From Lysobacter firmicutimachus (lineage in GTDB: Bacteria; Pseudomonadota; Gammaproteobacteria; Xanthomonadales; Xanthomonadaceae): a stretch of 64,000 nucleotides of DNA. The translations under genes and the position numbers were made by a program. Shown here piece by piece: positions 16,874 to 24,659 of the stretch; positions within the stretch are counted from its first letter, which is position 1; each line of letters starts with the position of its first letter. The stretch spans positions 4,560,001 through 4,624,000 of the forward strand of contig NZ_JBANDL010000002.1 in the NCBI RefSeq assembly GCF_037027445.1, read 5' to 3'. The notes below the pieces were generated by a model. It ran no database searches and was not told the DNA's origin. It saw nothing but the letters and a program-made list of their open reading frames with translations.

Positions 16874-17416
16874 CTACCGCTCCCCCGGAAAGAACAAACT
16901 CCGCAGTTGAGCGATACGCGCCCGGGTTCGCTCGGCACGGCAGGCTTCGGTCAAGTTTTCGGCTTCGCGCCGCGACATGCCTTGCGCGAGCGGTTCCAGC
17001 AGGCAATCCATGTCGCGGAACTGCGCCCAGGCCTGACCCGACTTGGCCAGGTAATCGGCCAAGTCGTCCAGATAAGCCGGATCGCCGTCCACATAGGAAG
17101 CGAAGCGCTTGCGCGCGCTGGCCAAGGCCTCGCGCTGCAAGGCGGCTAGCTCCTCATCCAAGCGATACATCTCGCGATAAGGCCTACATGCGAACAGCCG
17201 TATGCGCTCGCACTCGGCAATCTCGTCATCGGACATCTTGAAGAAGCACTGCTCGCGCGTTGCGAGGTCGCTAGCGGAAAAGCAGTCCTCCTCCGCTGCC
17301 GCCGCCGTGGTCGGCGTCGCGGTCGCAGCGGCGGCAGGGCGGACCGCTGCCGCGGCCGCACACGCCGTCGACAAGGCCAGCGCCAGAGCGGCATGCTTGA
17401 TGCACCTGAAAGTCAT
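16874..17416 (-). CDS. Exported LprI-like protein, candidate immunity factor for the M23-type effector
   Basis: 180 residues with a signal peptide (CIKHAALALALSTACAAAAA). The mature domain matches the protein at 13602-14195 along its length: CERIRLFACRPYREMYRL, ASYVDGDPAYLDDLADYL, AWAQFRDMDCLLEPLAQGM and LTEACRAERTRARI. The last two blocks are the LprI (DUF1311) signature. It is the next annotated gene downstream of the effector at 17591-18949 on the same strand. A lysozyme-inhibitor-like protein beside a peptidoglycan-targeting toxin is a sensible pair, though other exported candidates lie upstream. A slightly longer start at 17446 is possible. Confidence 0.72.
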   Translation of the reverse strand: MTFRCIKHAALALALSTACAAAAAVRPAAAATATPTTAAAAEEDCFSASDLATREQCFFKMSDDEIAECERIRLFACRPYREMYRLDEELAALQREALASARKRFASYVDGDPAYLDDLADYLAKSGQAWAQFRDMDCLLEPLAQGMSRREAENLTEACRAERTRARIAQLRSLFFPGER

Positions 17417-17590
17417 GCCCCAATCCCTCTTATTGCTACCCAGCACTGTTCATGGGTTTCACCGCAATTCGCACCAGCAACTGCCCGCAGCGGAAACCAC
17501 AGATAGGCGGCAACCATCAACGCTGGCTTGTTCATAACCTGCCCTGGGTCGACTTCGCGGCTAAAGGACATCGGGCCATGCCGATGCCCT

Positions 17591-18949
17591 TCACACCGTT
17601 CGCGGCTGATGGGCCATGTGCTGGCCTTGCTGATCGGCCTCCAGGGTGGCCTGCCGGGCTTGAACCTCGTTGGCCGCCTGCAGCTTCTCCAACGACCGTT
17701 CGACCGGCTGGGCCAAAGCTTCGTCGGTCCGCATGTGCGCACGCCGATGCGCCGGGTCGTTCAAGGCGCCCTCCACCGCGAACACGAACTCGCCGGGGCG
17801 GACCGTGCCGGCACCCTGGCTCAGTACGATGTGGTCGATCTTCGACAGCCCCGCCTCGCGCGCCATGCCGGCCACGCTGGCCGCCAGCCGCGCGCTGTTC
17901 TCGTCGTAGCCCCGTCCCAGCCCCTGCTCCATCCGCCGAACCGCAGCCTCGGCTTGGACCAGGAAGGGATCGTTCCTGGGCGCCGCGGCAGGCCCGACCG
18001 CACCGAGCGGACCGAGATAGCTCGGCAGACCGCGCTCCTCCAGGGGACGGTTCAACTCCGACGGAAACACGCGCGGCAAGGCCTGCTGCAACGTCGCCGG
18101 ATCGATATCGCCGGTACGCGGCAAGCCGTTGGCATCTTGGTAGCGAATAACCGCGGCCTGCATCGATAGCCGGTAGACCCCGTCCTCCGGCAGCCGCTGA
18201 CCATTGGCATCCAAGTAGCCTTGCTCGTTGAGTACGCGTTGCAACTGCTCGACGACGCCGGATGTCTCACCGATGCGGATCACCCCATCGTCGATGACGG
18301 GACGGGCTCCGATGCCCTGGTTGCGGCGTGCTGGGTCGATGGATAGCCGACCACTGACGAGATCGTCGACATAATTTTCGTAATGCTTGTAGTAACGCGT
18401 ATCGACCTCCATGTGCACGTGCACTTTCGCTGTCGCCTGGTTGTTCTGCATACCCAGCGACTGCCCGTACGCCACTTCTGTGTCTTCTTGGACGTGAATC
18501 GGCTGCATATGCCGAATCCGCGCAATGACCTCTCCGCCCTTACGGTCGTAAATGTCGACCAGCCCTTCTGCCGCGTTGCACCGTCCAACATAACCAGCCA
18601 CGGGCGAGGGAACATCAACATCGCGAACACCACGACCGCCTGAAGGAATGCGGGAGTCCTCCAGCATGAAATCCTTTTTTAAAAGTACTTGGTCCTCGGT
18701 CAAGTTGAGCGCGCCACGCTCGCCGCTTATAGCGATCTCCTGAACCTCGCCACCGATCAGCGCATGACGCCGCCCAGGCTGCGCGCGAATCACCCTGCCG
18801 TTCGAAACCACGGCGTCCTGATTGTCAAAAGGATGGTGTGTCACCAGGCTATCGAAACTTCCAACCGGAATGTTGACCGACACCCCTTTTTGGATGACGC
18901 GGTAGTTGACCGTAGCAATGCCTTCGTTCGAGTTCTGAAATCGATCCAT
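17591..18949 (-). CDS. XVIPCD effector with M23-like peptidase and PG-binding domains
   Basis: 452 residues. Residues 30-200 look like an M23/LytM beta fold (VPSPVAGYVG, VDIYDRKGGEVIARIRHMQP) ending in the zinc motif HVH (H177, H179); HHPFD at 38-42 could supply the other ligands with HxxxD spacing. Residues 225-292 are a PG_binding_1 domain (VVEQLQRVLNEQGYLD, YRLSMQAAVIRYQDANGL). Residues 326-430 are the XVIPCD secretion domain (LGRGYDENSARLAASV, GLSKIDHIVLS, GEFVFAVEG, AHMRTDEALAQPVERSL), followed by a Gln-rich tail. GAGGAG precedes the ATG. XVIPCD is the known recognition domain for the X-T4SS coupling protein VirD4. Probable peptidoglycan endopeptidase toxin. Confidence 0.88.
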   Translation of the reverse strand: MDRFQNSNEGIATVNYRVIQKGVSVNIPVGSFDSLVTHHPFDNQDAVVSNGRVIRAQPGRRHALIGGEVQEIAISGERGALNLTEDQVLLKKDFMLEDSRIPSGGRGVRDVDVPSPVAGYVGRCNAAEGLVDIYDRKGGEVIARIRHMQPIHVQEDTEVAYGQSLGMQNNQATAKVHVHMEVDTRYYKHYENYVDDLVSGRLSIDPARRNQGIGARPVIDDGVIRIGETSGVVEQLQRVLNEQGYLDANGQRLPEDGVYRLSMQAAVIRYQDANGLPRTGDIDPATLQQALPRVFPSELNRPLEERGLPSYLGPLGAVGPAAAPRNDPFLVQAEAAVRRMEQGLGRGYDENSARLAASVAGMAREAGLSKIDHIVLSQGAGTVRPGEFVFAVEGALNDPAHRRAHMRTDEALAQPVERSLEKLQAANEVQARQATLEADQQGQHMAHQPRTV

Positions 18950-18982
18950 GTCGTTATTCTCCTCGTCGCGGTCTACGATGCT

Positions 18983-19381
18983 TCAACGACAACGCACGTA
19001 CTTTGCTGACCTGTTCTCGTCAATGATCGTCAGCAGCCCCGAATCTTCCCCGCTGATGGCGAAAACCTCGTAGTTGTCCACAGCCTCCCCGTCGATATGG
19101 AGGCGAGACTTGATCCGCCAGGCCTTCGGCCTCGTGGAGATTTGAACCACGCTTACCGGCTCGCTCCACTGCTCGTAATCGACGAGCTTGTTAGGCCGGA
19201 TATCCATCCGGCTATCGCTATCGAGATTCCCCGGCAGTTCGCAGGTTGGCCCGCCCCCTTGCCATATACCAACCACCTCTTTGGGGTATTTCGCCTTCGC
19301 GACCGAACCGGCCGCATGAGCGTTAGCGCCCAGTCCAACACTCAACAGTGCAGTTGCCAGCGCATGGATCAATCCGTTCAT
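18983..19381 (-). CDS. Small exported protein upstream of the M23-type effector
   Basis: 132 residues with a signal peptide (MNGLIHALATALLSVGLGAN, cleavage near AHA). The mature part is a small beta-rich domain (VVGIWQGGGPTCELPGNLDS, VSVVQISTRPKAWRIKSRLH, NYEVFAISGEDSGLLTIIDE). It is 33 bp upstream of the effector on the same strand. That is the usual position of X-T4SS immunity genes, so it competes with the LprI-like gene as the cognate partner. No recognised domain. Confidence 0.65.
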   Translation of the reverse strand: MNGLIHALATALLSVGLGANAHAAGSVAKAKYPKEVVGIWQGGGPTCELPGNLDSDSRMDIRPNKLVDYEQWSEPVSVVQISTRPKAWRIKSRLHIDGEAVDNYEVFAISGEDSGLLTIIDENRSAKYVRCR

Positions 19382-19565
19382 CGCTTCGCCTCGCAATCTT
19401 CCGCTAGTAGTATTTGGCAAGACGCTCCAGCCACTTCATACATATCTCATCGTGGCTGCTACGCGGTGCTCCACCGCATTCTGCCCCATCGCCATGACCT
19501 CGGCTACGTGATACCCGCGGCTGCGCTTAAAGCACATTTCCGTCCGAAGTCCGATTCATTTCCGG

Positions 19566-20249
19566 CTAGTCAGCCAAGGTAATCAATAAGTGGCCGATGC
19601 AAAGACGGTCTACCGACCGCGCATCCGCAGGACTCGAACCGAGGACCGCCATCACATCGACACGGTCACGACGAAAGATGTATGCGAGCGGTTGGCCGAT
19701 CCCATCTTCATCGATCCGCATCATGAAGCCGTCATCTTTCAGCCGCTTGGCGACCACGTCCAACTCCAAGCCGCACAGCGGCTGCCCGGTCGGCGGAGTA
19801 TCGCCGTCGTACGCATAGTTCAGTTCGACGGCTTTGGGCGGCTTGGAGCCGCGAAAGATCACGCTGTAGAACCAGGGTGAGTCCGGCAGCTTGATGATGA
19901 GCCCATGGGCCCTACCACGGGGGTCGTACTTCAACGGAATGCCGGTCTTGGCTGCCACTTCATCAACGGTAAGACCATCGGTGGTTTTCAAACCGTCCAA
20001 CAGCCGGAGCACCCGATTGCCGACCTCCAGCGGAGTCAGCTCGGGATACTCGGAGGGGGAACTGGGCCGGAAAGGCTCGGTCGACGTCATGTCGTGCGGC
20101 TCCTTGGGAGGCACGGATGGGTTGACTTTGGGCTCGTGCGCGCACGCGCTGCCTAGTACAAGAAGCGCCACCGCCGCTAATAGCGATCGCGATGCTCGGC
20201 CGACAACCCGTCCCGACGGTTCAAAGCGACGAAACTCAAAGTTGCGCAT
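19566..20249 (-). CDS. Lipoprotein, member of a three-gene tandem paralog array (copy 3)
   Basis: 227 residues with a lipoprotein-type signal (SLLAAVALLVLGSAC). The shared domain begins at SEYPELTPLEVGNRVLRLLD and continues with LTVDEVAAKTGIPLKYDPRG, LPDSPWFYSVIFRGSKPP, DVVAKRLKDDGF and a C-terminal RSVDRLCIGHLLITL. The same blocks recur in the next two genes upstream. The ribosome binding site is weak; the ATG at 20249 was chosen because it gives a complete signal peptide. Function unknown; export and duplication beside an effector suggest immunity. Confidence 0.65.
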   Translation of the reverse strand: MRNFEFRRFEPSGRVVGRASRSLLAAVALLVLGSACAHEPKVNPSVPPKEPHDMTSTEPFRPSSPSEYPELTPLEVGNRVLRLLDGLKTTDGLTVDEVAAKTGIPLKYDPRGRAHGLIIKLPDSPWFYSVIFRGSKPPKAVELNYAYDGDTPPTGQPLCGLELDVVAKRLKDDGFMMRIDEDGIGQPLAYIFRRDRVDVMAVLGSSPADARSVDRLCIGHLLITLAD

Positions 20250-20400
20250 TCCATGCACCGCTCGCTCTGCAGATGTGGCGAGCATACGGGAACCCTGCTG
20301 CAACTGACAGAGAACCAGGAGTAGCGCGCCGCGGTAATAAGCACACTTCGAGACTGGCAAGACGGAATTTAGTAGGTTCCGCTGAGGCGTCCACCATCCA

Positions 20401-21039
20401 TCAATCTTTCGACTGAATGGTCAAAACTTCCACACAGGAATCTATTCCGAGCGGACCGGGCATGCTGTGCCGACTCGGCACGGCCCGAATGCGCACTTCG
20501 TTTCGACTGAAAACATGTTCGAGCGTGCGTCCCATCTCGTCGATGTCGGTGGTCATGCCATAGCCCAGGGTCTTCAGACGCTCCGCAACCGCGGTCGCAC
20601 CCAGTGCGCATGGAAATGCGTCAGCCGTCCGCGGGTTGTCAGGCGCCTCGTAGCGTATTTCGACGAAGCGCCGCCCGCCCTTGTCACGATAGATGACGTT
20701 GTAGAACCCAGCGTCCTGGGCCAGCTCTACGGCGAAGGCATGCACCTTGCCAGCCGGAGCGTACTTGAGCGGCATTCCGGTTCGCGCAATCACCTGCTCC
20801 AGCGAAAGCTCGTCCATCGACTCAAGCCGGTCGACGAGACTCAGGACACGTCGCCCGGCTTCCTCGGCTGTCAGTTCAGGAGATTCACTTGCCTGACTGA
20901 TTCTGTAAGTATCGACCGGCACCGGATCGAAGGTCCCCGTAGCTCTCTTGTCTTTCGGGGCGTACGCGCAGGCGCTTGACATCATCGAACACAGCAGCAT
21001 CGCAATGACGCTACCACGGGAAATCGCCATGGACTTCAT
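20401..21039 (-). CDS. Lipoprotein, tandem paralog array (copy 2)
   Basis: 212 residues with a signal peptide ending MLLCSMMSSAC. Shared blocks: SESPELTAEEAGRRVLSLVD, LSLEQVIARTGMPLKYAPAG, DAGFYNVIYRDKGGRRFVE and VAERLKTLGYG. The ATG at 21039 overlaps the stop of the upstream copy by 4 bp, so the two are translationally coupled. It is more diverged than copies 1 and 3 in the central region (EIRYEAPDNPRTADAFPC), which would suit a different binding specificity. Confidence 0.68.
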   Translation of the reverse strand: MKSMAISRGSVIAMLLCSMMSSACAYAPKDKRATGTFDPVPVDTYRISQASESPELTAEEAGRRVLSLVDRLESMDELSLEQVIARTGMPLKYAPAGKVHAFAVELAQDAGFYNVIYRDKGGRRFVEIRYEAPDNPRTADAFPCALGATAVAERLKTLGYGMTTDIDEMGRTLEHVFSRNEVRIRAVPSRHSMPGPLGIDSCVEVLTIQSKD

Positions 21040-22097
21040 GGTTGGCCCTTCGCCGTAATCATCAGTTGCGCCAGGCACAACCGGTGCGTTCCAGCCGTGC
21101 TGCCGGGCGTACTCGGGCCCGGAACCAATCGGACGATGAGCGGCGTGCGTTCGAAGTAGTAGGCCAAGTTCCGACCAAGCTCGTCCACATCGATCCATGG
21201 AGTGAAGCCATCGTCCTTGAGCCGCTTTGCGACCTCATCGACCGTCAGGGGACAAAGGGGCGCTCCCTTGGGCTGGGTGTCGCCGGCATAGGCATATTCG
21301 AGTTCCACCGCCCTACCCTGTCCGTCGCGATAGTTGAGGCCGTAGTACCAGGGCGAATCGGGCATCTGCACGGTGAACGCGTAGACCTTGCCTTTGGGTG
21401 CGTATCTCAGCGGCAGGCCGGTTTGGGCGATGACCTGTTCGAGCGACAGTTGCTCCATCGTGTCCAGTCCATCCAACAGCCGCAGCGCCCTATGCCCCAC
21501 CGCTTCGGGCGTAAGGTCCGGGTACTCGGACGCTTGGCTAAGCCGATAAAGCGGCTGCCGTCGTTCGGTCTTCAAGTGCAGGAAGCTGATATCGCCCAGA
21601 CAACGCGGCTGGGCGGCGGACTCGGTGAGCGTCAGCTCCATGTCGTTGCGGCGCGCACTGAAGCTGCGCGGCGCCGAGCCCGGTGCCGTTGACGCGTGCC
21701 AGCGAAGGCCGGCCAGCGCCGCAGCGCGCTGCATCGGGTAGCACGGCCGGTCGGCGACGAAGATCGACACCACCGGGCGATGCCAATATCGGTTGTCGAT
21801 CTGTACGCCAGCCGCAACGAAGCCATCAACTAGCCCGACCGGACTACGGCTGTACACCTCCGGCGGGTCTTGGTGGCCGGTAGTAGACGGATATAGCGCC
21901 AATAGCGCGCGGAGCGCCCGGTCGTACCCCTGCGGCCCTTGCAGCGGCCAGCGCAGAAAGTCGTCGATGCCTACACGGGGCCGCGCTTGAACCCGGGCGG
22001 CGTCGCTATCCGGCGGCGCGGCCGAAGCGGCCTGGGTCGAGAGAAACAGGAACGCGAGCCACGCCGTGCAGGCTCTAAAAACATCGACGCTACTCAT
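21036..22097 (-). CDS. Exported two-part protein, tandem paralog array (copy 1)
   Basis: 353 residues with a cleavable signal peptide (AWLAFLFLSTQAASA). Residues 40-180 are an N-terminal domain absent from the other two copies (VGIDDFLRWPLQGPQGYDRA, VVSIFVADRPCYPMQRAAAL). Residues 190-353 are the shared domain (SEYPDLTPEAVGHRALRLLD, LSLEQVIAQTGLPLRYAPKG, MPDSPWYYGLNYRDGQGRAV, VAKRLKDDGF, LCLAQLMIT). GGGAGGGCG precedes the ATG. It heads a three-gene unit. The extra domain may define a fusion of two recognition modules; function unknown. Confidence 0.7.
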   Translation of the reverse strand: MSSVDVFRACTAWLAFLFLSTQAASAAPPDSDAARVQARPRVGIDDFLRWPLQGPQGYDRALRALLALYPSTTGHQDPPEVYSRSPVGLVDGFVAAGVQIDNRYWHRPVVSIFVADRPCYPMQRAAALAGLRWHASTAPGSAPRSFSARRNDMELTLTESAAQPRCLGDISFLHLKTERRQPLYRLSQASEYPDLTPEAVGHRALRLLDGLDTMEQLSLEQVIAQTGLPLRYAPKGKVYAFTVQMPDSPWYYGLNYRDGQGRAVELEYAYAGDTQPKGAPLCPLTVDEVAKRLKDDGFTPWIDVDELGRNLAYYFERTPLIVRLVPGPSTPGSTAGTHRLCLAQLMITAKGQP

Positions 22098-22215
22098 AGT
22101 TTCGCCCTCCCTGACAGCCGCCTCGCGATCGCGAAGCAGCTTAGGTCAGCGGCTGTGGCGGGGCAAAGACACAGTCGTCCGCTGCCGGACAACCAGCACC
22201 GATGCAACCGATTCC

Positions 22216-22524
22216 TCAGCCCTTCTCGCCAGACGCCCCTGCCTGCGCCAGCCGGGCCTTGAGGTCGGCCACGGCCTTGCGCTGCTCGGCCTTGGACAGC
22301 AGGCCCAGGGTCAGGATGGCCTCGGCCAGCACGTCGGTGTCGGCGTAGAGGAAGGCGAGCGGGACGCCCAGCGATTGCGCGATGCGGCGCGCGGTGGCCA
22401 GATCGGCGTCGTGGACGGCCTTTTCGTAGCGGTTGATGCGGACCGCGGCTGTTTCCTGCGGCAAACGTACAGACATGCCTAGTTCCTTCTGCTTTGGTGA
22501 AACACCAGCCCCAGAACATTTCAT
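22216..22524 (-). CDS. XRE-family transcriptional regulator, short form
   Basis: 102 residues. The helix-turn-helix is recognisable from GVSPKQKELGMSVRLPQE through VRINRYEKAVHDADLATARR, and IAQSLGVPLAFLYADTD is the typical C-terminal continuation of this Cro/CI-like group. The first HTH helix appears short compared with relatives, so the N-terminus may be trimmed. AGGA precedes the ATG at 22524. A perfect 24-bp palindrome lies 48 bp upstream, which suggests autoregulation. Confidence 0.75.
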   Translation of the reverse strand: MKCSGAGVSPKQKELGMSVRLPQETAAVRINRYEKAVHDADLATARRIAQSLGVPLAFLYADTDVLAEAILTLGLLSKAEQRKAVADLKARLAQAGASGEKG

Positions 22525-22571
22525 AGAGTCCTGAAGCAGAAGAAACCACGCTCAAACAGGTCCGTCAATTT

Positions 22572-22595
22572 CGTTTATCGTAATTACGATAAACG
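22572..22595. promoter_or_regulatory. Perfect 24-bp palindromic operator upstream of the XRE regulator
   Basis: The two 12-base halves CGTTTATCGTAA and TTACGATAAACG are exact reverse complements with no spacer, in an AT-rich promoter-like region between the XRE gene (start at 22524) and the end of the next gene (22659). Symmetry and length suit a dimeric Cro/CI-type repressor. Confidence 0.8.
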
Positions 22596-22658
22596 TATTA
22601 TGCCGGAAACACTCTGCCATTGTTAAAATAGCGCCCAGCAGCAATATTTACTAGAAGC

Positions 22659-23489
22659 TTACGCACGGCGAAATGCGATATGTAGTGTGTCGCGGATTTT
22701 AAGTGCATATTTTCCGGTCCGCATAGCATATGGACTTTTCAAGACCAGCAAGTACATCCCTTGCAAGGCCTCCCGCGTCTCTACTGATGCGCGCTGAAGA
22801 AGTGCTGTAGTAAGAGCCTCGTCCAGATGGCAGTTTATAGAGTTATCACCATCCATAAGCAGCCAAAGTTGTGGGCCGGCGTTCCCGCCACCACTTGCTC
22901 GTGTGTAGGATATCTGCCCCCAATACCCTCCAAAATCACCCGGCCCATCGGCTTGCCCTTGAAAAGGCTTAAAAAAATCGCAAACTCGCACAGGATCATG
23001 TCCAGCGAGAACGACGAGCTGCGTGGAATTTCTGAATTCTGGCACCGTAACCAGTAGCCGAAGTAGTGAACTAAGACGCCTATGCGTCCTACCCTCCCGG
23101 GGTAGATCACCCTGCAGCCTGTGCGCTCGCCCCCCAACACGCTGCCTCGCTTGGCCCGGCACTGGATCAATCCCGCCAAGCGCATCGGCGCCATTATTCA
23201 GATCAATCTGAATAATCTGGCCACGATTGATACACTCATAGGCTTCCCCGTCCGCTCCGTCGCCCCACGGATCTCCCAAAATTTCGGTCTTATAAATACA
23301 ACCATCGACATGGTGGGCTGCGAAGCACGCCGTCCTGTTGTTTACTGCGGGCCTTCGGAACCATGCCGCCGCATTACAAACAGTGCAAGAGAAATATCCA
23401 CGCAAAGCCTCGCGCTCTGCATCACCCATATGATAGACGGCTTGAGCATATCTAGGTGAATCACCAATCGAGCAGTTAGCTACGTCCAT
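22659..23489 (-). CDS. Hypothetical protein in the AT-rich block
   Basis: 276 residues with no recognised domain. The N-terminal third has clustered Cys/His (YFSCTVCNAAAWF, ACFAAHHVDGCIYKTE) that could bind a metal. The C-terminal half is ordinary globular sequence (QLWLLMDGDNSINCHLDEAL, TREALQGMYLLVLKSPY). The middle (residues 110-145) is unusually Arg-rich, so an undetected pair of compensating frameshifts cannot be excluded. It lies 30 bp downstream of the ImmA/IrrE gene on the same strand, probably in one operon with it. Confidence 0.55.
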   Translation of the reverse strand: MDVANCSIGDSPRYAQAVYHMGDAEREALRGYFSCTVCNAAAWFRRPAVNNRTACFAAHHVDGCIYKTEILGDPWGDGADGEAYECINRGQIIQIDLNNGADALGGIDPVPGQARQRVGGRAHRLQGDLPREGRTHRRLSSLLRLLVTVPEFRNSTQLVVLAGHDPVRVCDFFKPFQGQADGPGDFGGYWGQISYTRASGGGNAGPQLWLLMDGDNSINCHLDEALTTALLQRASVETREALQGMYLLVLKSPYAMRTGKYALKIRDTLHIAFRRA

Positions 23490-23519
23490 ACGCTACCATT
23501 CTGTTGGCTCAAGTTAAGA

Positions 23520-24659
23520 CTACTTCACGTCAACGACTCTCAAAAAAGGACGCATCACGCGCCCCTCAGACTCAACATCCATAGACTCCTCGATAGGAGC
23601 AGGGATGATCTTAGAAAGAAAATCTGGAAGCACTCCCAAGTCATTAGCTAAACGCGTGAACCCTATACCGTGCACACTCTTCATAATCTGCAGCGCCTGC
23701 ACGACGACCTCGCCATCTTCTTTGACAGCCAAAGCATCTTCCGCTTCCTCAATAGCTTCACCTCGGTTCTTGAGTGTAATAACCGCGCTTAAGTATTGAG
23801 CGTCATCAATCAAACCAAGAGATTTAGCGCGATACAAAATCGCTGCCTTACTAACCATAAAGGTGAGCTTCAGATCGCGGATACCTGACCAATCTAGACG
23901 CCCCCCACGTCTCGGAAAAGCTTTCAGAAAAGTGGAGCGAGGCAGCAAGAATGCTGAAGCGAACCTGTTCGCCTCGGTTTCGGTTTTCCTATCTCCCGTC
24001 ACATGTCCTTCATGCAGAACTAAATGACCGAGCTCATGTGCAATATCAAATCGCTGCCTAAAGGGACTTCTCTTCGCATCATTGCGGACAATGACTGGCC
24101 GGCGAGATGTGATTGAAAGGGCATCTACTTCGGTAGATGCCTCCCGAAAGAAAGCCACAACTGCGCCAGCTCGCTCAACCACCCGCACCATATGAGAAAT
24201 GGGCCCTAACCCCAGGCCCCAATGTGCTCGAAGCCGCTCTGATGCACGCTCTATTTCTTCCGCGGTCTCGAAGCCAGAATAATCCGGAAAATCCACGGCC
24301 GGCAGCTTTACATGCCTGTCGATATACTCAACAACTTGGTCAAAAATTGACCCCCTCGCAAGAACGGTCTGTCGCGTACTCGCCTTAGTTGTTGCAAGCT
24401 TGCGAAAGTGCGCTTGCTCTTCAGCTATTTGTGGCACAGAAAAGCTAAAAAGGAAGCTGGGCCTTACCTTCAGCGCCTCGGCCAAAAGATCGACAATCGG
24501 GTCATTTACCCCAGGCTTTGCCTTTCCTGTTTCGAGTTGTGAAATAAATTGTCGGGTCTTGCCAACGATATCAGCAATATCTTGGAGCGTGAGACCTAAA
24601 TAATGACGCGCCAAGCGCATCTGCCCCCCATTAAAAACACTATCCCGCACGCCGCTCAT
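23520..24659 (-). CDS. XRE-family regulator with ImmA/IrrE metallopeptidase domain
   Basis: 379 residues. Residues 10-70 are an XRE helix-turn-helix (MRLARHYLGLTLQDIADIVG, RQFISQLETGKAKPG). Residues 160-290 are the ImmA/IrrE peptidase with zinc motif HELGH in FDIAHELGHLVLHEG and the downstream glutamate in ETEANRFASAFLLP. Such proteins regulate by cleaving a repressor or act in toxin-antitoxin and phage-response modules. AAGGA precedes the ATG at 24659. Its 5' end overlaps the preceding gene by 20 bp, so both are made together. The substrate is unknown. Confidence 0.88.
   Translation of the reverse strand: MSGVRDSVFNGGQMRLARHYLGLTLQDIADIVGKTRQFISQLETGKAKPGVNDPIVDLLAEALKVRPSFLFSFSVPQIAEEQAHFRKLATTKASTRQTVLARGSIFDQVVEYIDRHVKLPAVDFPDYSGFETAEEIERASERLRAHWGLGLGPISHMVRVVERAGAVVAFFREASTEVDALSITSRRPVIVRNDAKRSPFRQRFDIAHELGHLVLHEGHVTGDRKTETEANRFASAFLLPRSTFLKAFPRRGGRLDWSGIRDLKLTFMVSKAAILYRAKSLGLIDDAQYLSAVITLKNRGEAIEEAEDALAVKEDGEVVVQALQIMKSVHGIGFTRLANDLGVLPDFLSKIIPAPIEESMDVESEGRVMRPFLRVVDVK

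Noticed and set aside
17413..17535. 40-codon open frame (MNKPALMVAAYLWFPLRAVA...) between the LprI-like and M23-type effector genes
   Set aside because: The start looks like a signal peptide, but the ribosome binding site is poor and it has no mature domain; it could be a remnant but support is too weak.
22835..23194. Alternative 119-codon frame inside the hypothetical gene at 22659-23489
   Set aside because: It looks protein-like in places, but the longer frame covers the full region with a sensible C-terminus; kept only as a note that a frameshift is possible.
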